64,000 nucleotides of DNA, from NCBI RefSeq assembly GCF_009792895.1, contig NZ_WSSC01000003.1, positions 1 through 64,000 of the forward strand, written 5' to 3'. The translations under genes were made by a program, and so were the position numbers. The notes below the pieces were generated by a model. That model saw only the letters and a list, made by a program, of their open reading frames with translations, made no database searches and was not told where the DNA came from. Below are positions 56,936-64,000 of the stretch, piece after piece (the stretch's first letter is position 1; every line of letters starts with the position of its first letter). Source of the DNA: Pigmentibacter ruber (GTDB lineage: Bacteria > Bdellovibrionota_B > Oligoflexia > Silvanigrellales > Silvanigrellaceae).

Positions 56936-57446
56936 TTTTTCTTGGACATATTGGGGGTTCGCACTCATTACAACGATTGGTATTGGGTTTTTATTTACTA
57001 TTGTAGAACTGATTAAAACACATGATAGAAAAATTGTTTTTTATAATCTTCGCACTTTAAATACTGAAAATAATCGTATAAAAGCAATTGCAAATGAAAC
57101 ATATTTATCTAATGATTCACCTATTTTTGTTTTTATCCGTGATAATGTTCTTTTTGGTACTTTAAAAAGTGTCATAGCCCCTCAACCTAACAATGATTTA
57201 TTAATTTTAGGAAAAGACTGGAAATATGATTTTCTAACTAAAATAGGATCATATAAATACAAAAGTAAAATTTTTCCAAGTTCTGTTGTAGGTGTAATGT
57301 TTGATTCTGAATTCTCAAATAATAAAACGGTTGAATTATTACAAACAATTTACGAAGTAATAGAACAACAAAATTTAAACTCTAACTATTCGAATAAGAA
57401 AAATTCACCATCTATAGTTTTATTAGATATGTTTAAAGATAATTGA
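56880..57446 (+). CDS. ExbD/TolR-like membrane protein, first copy
   Basis: The 188-residue protein has one membrane span (WGFALITTIGIGFLFTIVEL, about 25-45) and a periplasmic domain with the weak ExbD/TolR pattern (FVFIRDNVLF, VVGVMFDSEFSNNKTVELLQTIYEVI). The ATG at 56880 has AAAGGG upstream and lies inside the end of the ExbB-like gene; the longer frame from 56835 has no such site. The usual Asp in the membrane span is not evident, so proton-path function is uncertain. Confidence 0.65.
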   Translation: MIVPMRVYKRFLTKKKLSSFSWTYWGFALITTIGIGFLFTIVELIKTHDRKIVFYNLRTLNTENNRIKAIANETYLSNDSPIFVFIRDNVLFGTLKSVIAPQPNNDLLILGKDWKYDFLTKIGSYKYKSKIFPSSVVGVMFDSEFSNNKTVELLQTIYEVIEQQNLNSNYSNKKNSPSIVLLDMFKDN

Positions 57447-57453
57447 GGAATTA

Positions 57454-57999
57454 ATGTTTACTTTAGCAACAAAAAAATTTGGTGTTTGGAAAGAAGAAAG
57501 AGCTGTAACAGTTATAAGTTATAAATTAATGTCAAGACAATTTTTGTTTTCTTTAGCTATAGCTGCTTTTATAAGCTGGACAATTTTTATTATAGCTCTA
57601 AAAATAAGAGAAGAATTTTTTCTTTTTGAATCTGCTTCTAAAGCTTATAGTAATCTTGATAAAATCAAAAAACTACAAAAAGGTTTTTTTCTTCGTGAAA
57701 GAAGCTCTGCAATTACTATTTATCTTTCCCATGAACAAGAAAGTAATAATTTAAGAATAATTTTTGAAAATGGTAAGTCATTCACTTTGCCTAGAGATGG
57801 ACAAAAATTTCTTGATTATTTTGAAGATAAAAGAAAAAATATAATGCTAACTGCATTATTAATTAGAGTTCCAGACCCTTCTATTTCAAGGGTTAAAATT
57901 TGGTCAGACAGAACAATATCTTTCCAAGATATTAAATATGTAATGAAAGTATTTTCTCAATTTGGATATGATGACTTTGATATTGCTGTTGAAAGGTAA
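57454..57999 (+). CDS. ExbD/TolR-like membrane protein, second copy
   Basis: The 181-residue protein has one span (QFLFSLAIAAFISWTIFIIAL) and a C-terminal domain. IWSDRTISFQDIKYVMKVFSQFGYDDFDIAVE has the ExbD pattern of a conserved Asp, then a helix and FDI. It follows the first ExbD-like gene by 7 bases and precedes the AgmX-like gene by 3 bases. In Myxococcus the gliding motor uses AglR (TolQ-like) with two TolR-like proteins, AglQ and AglS; the same number is found here. As in the first copy, no Asp is evident inside the membrane span. Confidence 0.7.
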   Translation: MFTLATKKFGVWKEERAVTVISYKLMSRQFLFSLAIAAFISWTIFIIALKIREEFFLFESASKAYSNLDKIKKLQKGFFLRERSSAITIYLSHEQESNNLRIIFENGKSFTLPRDGQKFLDYFEDKRKNIMLTALLIRVPDPSISRVKIWSDRTISFQDIKYVMKVFSQFGYDDFDIAVER

Positions 58000-58002
58000 C
58001 TT

Positions 58003-59730
58003 ATGCCAGCCAACAAGAAAAAAATATTAAATCAAAACACATTTTTGTTTCTTCAGGTTTTTCAAACTGGAGCGTTACAGGTTGAAAAAAAATTAAGAAT
58101 TGATTCATTACTTATGAAAAAAATAAAAATTGGAGACAAACCAAAATGTGATCTATTTATTCCATATGCCCGCACTTTACTCGAAATGGTATTATTTAAA
58201 ATAGGTAGAAATAAAGTTGATATAATACTAGATCCGAGACTTGATGGATTTTTATCTACTGGAAATAAGTTTGGAAATTTTAAAGATTTTACATCACCAC
58301 GAGGCTCGTTACTGCAACTTACTTCTATAGAAGATCCATTAGTTATCTCATTAGATTATGGATCAAGAGGAAAAATTTTATTTAATGGTTTTGATATCAC
58401 TTTTAAAATTGAAAAAGAAAATGCAATAAGATATTCTCCAAAAGTACCAGGACTTGAAAGAACTATTTTCCAAATGCCAGAATATGATATTCCAATTGAA
58501 AGAAAGGTAATTCCAATAAGTATATTAGCAACTGCTCTTGCTTTTCTACCAATGATTTTTTGGTTATTAAAAGCACCTCTTGTGCCATATGCCGGAATAA
58601 TTAATTTACCTGATGAAATTGCAATAAAAATTATATCACCAGAAAATATTAGGCTTCTTCCTTTTGTTTACAAAACGAAATATGATGCAAATGATAATAA
58701 AAAATTAGCTATTTTTTGGATTTTTGAACTGATGAAAAGATGGGAAAATGCTGAAATTGGAAAGACATCTGAATCAGTTATTCCATTTTTGCAAAATGCG
58801 CATGATTATGTGGATAATTCCAGCAAAATAGAAAATTGGGAAAAATCTATATATGAAAATAACAAAAATTTAGAAATTCAAAGAACAGCTAAAGATGCTG
58901 ACAGATATTTTTCATTTTTGAAAACTTATCCTACTTTTTCAGGTTCTGTATCGGGAATAAATGGAGGATCACAATATTCTGTCTTGCTTAAAAGAATAGA
59001 TCAATTACAAAAAACTGACCAAGCAATAATCGAATACTTAGATGAAGAACATGCTATACTTAAAGAGTTTTATGCAGAAAAATATAAAGCAAGAAAGTTA
59101 GGGATAGTAGATCCTCCATCTACTGGTCAAGTCATTGGACCACAACCTGATAAATCATTTATAACAGAATTTAAGAACTTTAAAGATGCTGAAAGAGAGG
59201 CTGCTATTGCAGAAGAATCTGAATATAGAAAAAAAATGTTAGAGAAGTATAAAATGGATAAAAATAATAAGAATTCAATTATTTGGATATCTCAAAGCAG
59301 TCTTATTATTCCATCTGACTATAGAAAGAAAAATGATAATATTAATTATGATTTACAATATAATAACTTAATGCATAATGCATATTATTCAGTTGGTATT
59401 TTCAAAATTCCTCCACTACCTCCTCCTAAAGCAACAATAGATACACAAATGGTAGATTTCGTTATTTTTAATAAAAAAGAAGAAATAAGATCATGTTACA
59501 ATTCAGCAATTAGAAAACATCCTGGTTTGCAAGGAAATATGACTATCAGTTGGAAAATACTTGAAACAGGAAAAGCGGCCGATGTTTCAGTAGTTGAATC
59601 AAGCATTTTTGATAAAAATTTGATAGCTTGTCTTGAATCAAGACTTTTGGTCTGGAATTTTCCAAAACCAAAAAATGGATTTGTAACCGTTACTTATCCT
59701 TTTCAGTTTATTATTACGAAGAACAAATGA
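58003..59730 (+). CDS. AgmX/PglI C-terminal domain (TonB-like) protein
   Basis: The 575-residue protein ends in an AgmX/PglI-type domain. This includes EIRSCYNSAIRKHPGLQGNM, then TISWKILETGKAADVSVVESS and WNFPKPKNGFVTVTYPFQF. This domain resembles TonB C-termini and is found in gliding and social-motility proteins of Myxococcus. One membrane span lies at about 170-195 (ILATALAFLPMIFWLLKAP). Residues 1-150 are an uncharacterised, possibly beta-rich cytosolic domain. A Pro-rich stretch (KIPPLPPPKA) lies before the C-terminal domain. With the ExbB/ExbD-like genes it may transmit proton-motive force to the outer membrane. Confidence 0.8.
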   Translation: MPANKKKILNQNTFLFLQVFQTGALQVEKKLRIDSLLMKKIKIGDKPKCDLFIPYARTLLEMVLFKIGRNKVDIILDPRLDGFLSTGNKFGNFKDFTSPRGSLLQLTSIEDPLVISLDYGSRGKILFNGFDITFKIEKENAIRYSPKVPGLERTIFQMPEYDIPIERKVIPISILATALAFLPMIFWLLKAPLVPYAGIINLPDEIAIKIISPENIRLLPFVYKTKYDANDNKKLAIFWIFELMKRWENAEIGKTSESVIPFLQNAHDYVDNSSKIENWEKSIYENNKNLEIQRTAKDADRYFSFLKTYPTFSGSVSGINGGSQYSVLLKRIDQLQKTDQAIIEYLDEEHAILKEFYAEKYKARKLGIVDPPSTGQVIGPQPDKSFITEFKNFKDAEREAAIAEESEYRKKMLEKYKMDKNNKNSIIWISQSSLIIPSDYRKKNDNINYDLQYNNLMHNAYYSVGIFKIPPLPPPKATIDTQMVDFVIFNKKEEIRSCYNSAIRKHPGLQGNMTISWKILETGKAADVSVVESSIFDKNLIACLESRLLVWNFPKPKNGFVTVTYPFQFIITKNK

Positions 59731-59741
59731 TTGGATTTTAA

Positions 59742-61397
59742 ATGGATTCTAACTTTCTTAAAATCATCCCACTTGGAGGCTGTGGTGAAATAGGGATGAA
59801 TATGACAATTTTAAATGTCATAGATAAATTTTATTTTATTGATTGTGGTGCATTATTTCCAGATCCGTCTCATGTAGGTGTTGACTTAATTCTACCAGAT
59901 ACAAAATTTTTAGAAGAAAATCAAATTCAACCTGAAGCATGGTTAATAACACATGGTCATGAAGATCATATAGGAGCGCTCCCTTTTATTTATAAAAAAT
60001 TTCCTGCACCAATTTATGGAACAGAATTTACTATCGAATTAATAAAGTCTAAATTTGAAGAAGCTGAAATTTTTGATGCCATATTTAATGTATGGAATTA
60101 TTTTGAACCAGTATATTTTAGAAACATAAAATTGACCATTTTTCCTGTTAACCATAGTATTGCGCAGGCATCTGGATTTTTTATTGAAACAAAATTAGGT
60201 AATGTGCTGCACATGGGTGATTTTCGTATCGATAAAAACCCTCCTGAAAAAACAATGACTCACGAAAATATTAAAAAAGTAACTGAAGGAAAATCTGTAA
60301 CTTTAATGATGAGTGACAGTACAAACTCTTTCCAAACCGGAACAGACCTTAGCGAAGCAGATGTCTCACCTCAATTCATAGAATATTTAGAAAAAGAGAA
60401 CGGTGTTGTATTAATAGCTACTTTTGCAAGTAATATTTGGAGACTGCAAAGTATATTAGAAGCTGCTTACTTGACAGGTAGAAAAGTAGTATTTTTAGGA
60501 AAATCATTATTAAAAAATACAGAAATTGCAGGACGATTAGGTTTACTTAATGTTCATAATAATGTTTTTATTGATATCAGCGAAATTAATAACTTCCCAC
60601 GAAATGAAATTTGTTTAATTTGTACTGGCAGTCAAGGAGAGTCATTTTCTGGGTTACATCGTATTGCTTGGAATAATATTCATGAATTCAAAATTAGCGA
60701 ACATGATACAATTATATTTTCATCTAGAATGATACCAGGAAATGAAAAACAAATTGACAGTTTAATAACTCAATTTACCCGTATTGGTTGTAAAGTAGTT
60801 ACGTCAAAAGAAAATAATTCTATTCATGTTAGCGGACATGGATATCAAGAGGATTTAATTAAATGTATTGAAACAGTTAAACCAGATAGTTTTTTGCCTG
60901 TGCATGGAACTTATAGACATCTCAAAAAACATCGTGAAATTGCAATATCCTGCGGTATTGATCCACAAAATGCATATTTAGCTGAGAATGGTGATGTTGT
61001 TGTTGTAGGGCCCAAATTAATGGGAGTGGTAGATACAGTTACAAGCGGCAGAGATTATGTTTGTCCGGGAGGAATATTTTCACAAAATAGTCAAATTTAT
61101 AAAGACAGAATAGCTTTGGCACATGGTGGTATTGTTGTTGTATCAATGAATTTTGAAGCAAATAATTATAATTTGGTAAATGATCCAATAGTTGTTATTA
61201 AAGGAGTTCCTATTGATAGCAAAGAATTAGCTAAAAAAGTTCCTATGATTTTTAATAATGTTTTTGATCAATGTGCAAAAAAAAGAAATTTTTCTCCTGA
61301 AATACTCCAAGAAGATATGCGAGTTGCAATAAGACGATTTATTGAAAAACGTTTAAATTTCAAAACAAATGTACTTATAATATTTCAACATATTTAA
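59742..61397 (+). CDS. rnj: Ribonuclease J
   Basis: RNase J is a metallo-beta-lactamase-fold enzyme that processes and degrades mRNA from the 5' end. The 551-residue protein has LGGCGEIGMNM at the start, the zinc site THGHEDHIGALP, then HSIAQASGF, GDFRID and SDSTNSF. The beta-CASP part ends with HVSGHGYQEDL and LPVHGTYRHL. It starts 11 bases after the AgmX-like gene stop, so it may share its transcript. The link between the two functions is unclear. Confidence 0.95.
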   Translation: MDSNFLKIIPLGGCGEIGMNMTILNVIDKFYFIDCGALFPDPSHVGVDLILPDTKFLEENQIQPEAWLITHGHEDHIGALPFIYKKFPAPIYGTEFTIELIKSKFEEAEIFDAIFNVWNYFEPVYFRNIKLTIFPVNHSIAQASGFFIETKLGNVLHMGDFRIDKNPPEKTMTHENIKKVTEGKSVTLMMSDSTNSFQTGTDLSEADVSPQFIEYLEKENGVVLIATFASNIWRLQSILEAAYLTGRKVVFLGKSLLKNTEIAGRLGLLNVHNNVFIDISEINNFPRNEICLICTGSQGESFSGLHRIAWNNIHEFKISEHDTIIFSSRMIPGNEKQIDSLITQFTRIGCKVVTSKENNSIHVSGHGYQEDLIKCIETVKPDSFLPVHGTYRHLKKHREIAISCGIDPQNAYLAENGDVVVVGPKLMGVVDTVTSGRDYVCPGGIFSQNSQIYKDRIALAHGGIVVVSMNFEANNYNLVNDPIVVIKGVPIDSKELAKKVPMIFNNVFDQCAKKRNFSPEILQEDMRVAIRRFIEKRLNFKTNVLIIFQHI

Positions 61398-61616
61398 ATT
61401 TGGAATGTTTCATTTAAATTACCATTTCCAGAAATATAAACAAATTTAATTTTTTATATATTTTTCATTATAATCCATAATACCTTCATTTAAATTATCA
61501 AATATAGATAATAATTAATTATTTTTATATTAATTAGACATTTATTATTGCTTTTTATTTTTTTTCAGGTATTTAAAATGTATATTTAAAAATTAATATC
61601 TATAAAAGGATTATTT

Positions 61617-64000
61617 ATGAAAATAAATAACAATAAATTTGTCTTAATAACAAGTTTAACATTTTTTATACTCTCTTTTAACTATAATTTTGCATATGCG
61701 CGAAAAAAATTAAATTTAGAAAGCTCATCAACACAATTTTATTCAAATAATAGTTATCTTGTTATTGAAGCTTACTCTGATGATATTATTCATATTGAGA
61801 TGGGAAAAGGAGACAAAAATAGTATAAAACTACCGATATATACTACCCCTATGATCTCAAATCCAAATATTTTTAAAGGTTCTGAAAAATTCCAAAAAAC
61901 AAGTAATAGTGTTGAAACTAATAATATAGCAATGAAAATTAATTCTGATCTTTGTATTAGTTTTTACAATAAGAAATTTTCTTATTCCCTTGCAAATATA
62001 TGTCCGCAAAATTTAGATCAACCAACAAAAGATATATTTATTCAATCAGATCAAAATAAAAATGCTTATGGATTGGGACAATACTTTTACGACCCTAATT
62101 ATGCAAATGGTGACTGGTTAGGAAGAAAATGGGAACCCGGTGAATTTGGAAATTCATTTATTGGTTTTGCTGGCGGAGCAAATTCAAAAATTCAATTCCC
62201 CATACTATACGCTTTAGGAAATGATAAACAAAACTATGCAATATTTATAGATAATCAGTATAAAATGAGTTGGGATTTCACTAATATATCACAATGGAAA
62301 GTCTCAATGTGGGGCGACCAAATTCGTTACTTTATTATTGCAGGAAAAAACCTGGAAGAACTTAGACAGAAATATTTAACACTGACTGGTAATCCATTAG
62401 TACCACCAAGAAAAATGTTAGGTTTATGGATTAGCGAATATGGATATCATAATTGGGATGAAGTAAATGCAAAACTAGATCATTTGCGGAAAAATAATTT
62501 TCCAGTAGATGGATTTGCTTTAGATTTATATTGGTTTGGTGGAACAAAAGGCATGGGAACTGTTTCTTTTGATCCTTATACATTTCCAAATGCTGCGCAA
62601 AATTTAAAAAAATACAAAGAGCAAGGCGTAGAATTTATTCCAATTCAAGAGTCTTATATTTCTGAAAGCGCACTTGCTCCTTCTGAAAATAAGACAGATT
62701 ATTCTGAATTACAACGCCAATGTTTTTTAGTTAGAAAAAATAATACAAATTGTACCCCTGTATATTTTAAAGATACTTGGTGGGGTAGTGGTGGAATGAT
62801 TGACTGGACAAACCCACAAGCAGCTGACTATTGGTTTGCTAAAAAAGAAGTTCCTTTAATTCAAATGGGTATCAATCAATTTTGGTTGGATTTAAATGAA
62901 CCAGAAATGTATGACTCAAATGCTTATTACTATGGTTTAAATATAAATGGGGTACTTAAAAATAGACATGCAGATGTTGCAAATTTATATGCATTTAAAT
63001 GGATAGAAAGCATTTATAGAGGTTACTTAAGAAATCGGAATGATCCAAAATTCCAAATAAGACCAATTTTTATTTCACGTGCAGGCGCTCCAGGAATGCA
63101 ACGCTTTGGAGCAGGAATGTGGTCAGGCGATATTGGTGCAAATTTAGGTGCAATAAAAGCTCATATTAACAATCAAATGAATGTTTCTTTAAGTGGAATT
63201 GATTTTTATTCAGCAGATACAGGTGGCTTTCATAGAAATGCTTTTGACGGAAATGATATTCAAAAACTATACACAATGTGGTTTGCAAATGCTGCTCACT
63301 TTGATTTTCCTATTAGACCGCATACATGGATGGGTGAAACTGATAACTCTGAAACAACTCCTTCTTTAATTGGTGATTTTAATTCTAATAAAGAAAATCT
63401 ATTGCAAAGATATTCATTGTCACCTTATTATTATTCTCTTTTTTACCGGGCTTATTTATATGGAGAAGCCGTTATTCCACCATTAGTATCTGAATTTCAA
63501 GATGATTTAATGGCCAGAGCAAATAGCAGTGAAAAAATGATTGGAAAATTTCTTCTTGCAAGTTCTGTTTATCAATATAACGATCCTATTAGAAAAGATA
63601 TTTATTTACCAGCTGGGCGCTGGCTAAACTATCATACACTTGATGAAGTAACTGCAACTGGTAAAACATTTATTAATTTCCCAACATATATTGATAGTAA
63701 ATATAAAGTTCCTTTATTTATAAGAGAAGGTGCTATCATCCCTCAGATGTTAGTCGATGATAAAACAATGAATATATCAGGATTAAGAAAAGATTTTTCA
63801 AAAAATAATGATTTGATTCTGAAAATATTCCCAAGTGAAAATCCAACAAGTTTTGTTCTTTATGAAGACGATGGGGAAACAGTTGATTATAAATCATCAA
63901 TTTTTTCCCAAACATTAATTTCACAGAAAAAAAATTCAAATTTAACTAGTATTGTTATTAATCCAACCAAAGGAAGCTATAATGGATTTGTTGCAAATAG
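61617..64000 (+). CDS. Glycoside hydrolase family 31 enzyme, exported (partial)
   Basis: The frame is open from ATG 61617 to the right edge of the window (794 codons). AAAAGGA lies about 8 bases upstream. A signal peptide (LITSLTFFILSFNYNFAYA) precedes the mature enzyme. The GH31 nucleophile is Asp425 in FWLDLNEPEMY and the acid/base is Asp505 in MWSGDIGAN, with GFALDLYWFGG earlier in the barrel. GH31 enzymes cleave alpha-glucosides or alpha-xylosides. The preceding beta domain and a C-terminal beta domain with GRWLNYHTLDE are typical. It is likely to be periplasmic or secreted. The C-terminus is missing. Confidence 0.93.
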   Translation, partial: MKINNNKFVLITSLTFFILSFNYNFAYARKKLNLESSSTQFYSNNSYLVIEAYSDDIIHIEMGKGDKNSIKLPIYTTPMISNPNIFKGSEKFQKTSNSVETNNIAMKINSDLCISFYNKKFSYSLANICPQNLDQPTKDIFIQSDQNKNAYGLGQYFYDPNYANGDWLGRKWEPGEFGNSFIGFAGGANSKIQFPILYALGNDKQNYAIFIDNQYKMSWDFTNISQWKVSMWGDQIRYFIIAGKNLEELRQKYLTLTGNPLVPPRKMLGLWISEYGYHNWDEVNAKLDHLRKNNFPVDGFALDLYWFGGTKGMGTVSFDPYTFPNAAQNLKKYKEQGVEFIPIQESYISESALAPSENKTDYSELQRQCFLVRKNNTNCTPVYFKDTWWGSGGMIDWTNPQAADYWFAKKEVPLIQMGINQFWLDLNEPEMYDSNAYYYGLNINGVLKNRHADVANLYAFKWIESIYRGYLRNRNDPKFQIRPIFISRAGAPGMQRFGAGMWSGDIGANLGAIKAHINNQMNVSLSGIDFYSADTGGFHRNAFDGNDIQKLYTMWFANAAHFDFPIRPHTWMGETDNSETTPSLIGDFNSNKENLLQRYSLSPYYYSLFYRAYLYGEAVIPPLVSEFQDDLMARANSSEKMIGKFLLASSVYQYNDPIRKDIYLPAGRWLNYHTLDEVTATGKTFINFPTYIDSKYKVPLFIREGAIIPQMLVDDKTMNISGLRKDFSKNNDLILKIFPSENPTSFVLYEDDGETVDYKSSIFSQTLISQKKNSNLTSIVINPTKGSYNGFVAN

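Overview
The window looks like a piece of a low-GC, Gram-negative chromosome, most likely from the Bdellovibrionota/Oligoflexia and perhaps close to Silvanigrella. That placement is an inference. It rests on the strong A+T bias, the LPS glycosyltransferases, the many lipoprotein and Sec signals, a gliding-type ExbB/ExbD/AgmX operon and the bacterial 16S rRNA start at the left edge. No phage, IS element, CRISPR array or tRNA gene was seen.

Layout. 1-97 is the 5' end of a 16S rRNA gene on the minus strand, with its leader and promoter zone up to about 350. 710-5754 is a plus-strand run guaB-guaA-GT2-GT9 (GMP synthesis, then LPS core sugars). 5866-11847 holds ahcY, a periplasmic binding protein, a minus-strand EamA transporter-sfsA-hslO operon and galE. 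11984-18861 holds a secreted leucine-rich-repeat protein, grpE with a TPR/binding-protein-like partner, serS and an ABC-type binding protein. 18858-23531 is a minus-strand operon: a three-domain cysteine desulfurase/metallo-beta-lactamase/rhodanese protein, a histidine ammonia-lyase and a phosphopantetheinyl transferase. A secreted MsrB, secreted unknowns and a PqaA-like hydrolase follow up to 27887.

27999-30521 is the most unusual region. It contains a 47-residue peptide gene, a JmjC/cupin-type 2-oxoglutarate oxygenase and a GT-B-like glycosyltransferase on one strand. These genes have visibly higher GC than their surroundings, and the peptide has its own promoter. I read this as a candidate ribosomally made, post-translationally modified peptide (RiPP-like) system.

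31019-41388 is mostly housekeeping: groES-groEL, dCMP deaminase, acyl-CoA mutase large subunit, queG, a CDF transporter and trmB, with several secreted unknowns. 41504-47578 is a plus-strand run: MlaF-like ATPase, UvrA-family protein, phosphatidylserine decarboxylase, GNAT protein and hotdog thioesterase. 47579-54315 on the minus strand is an exported-protein region. It carries two tandem copies of a pair: a lipoprotein subtilisin with a P-domain but no propeptide, and a separate small exported protein that looks like the missing propeptide. 54671-61397 holds the 5-formyl-THF cyclo-ligase and the ExbB/ExbD/ExbD/AgmX-like operon ending in RNase J. A GH31 glycosidase runs off the right edge.

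Genes are tightly packed. ATGA start/stop overlaps occur inside operons, several convergent pairs share or abut stop codons, and two terminators extend into the coding ends of their genes.
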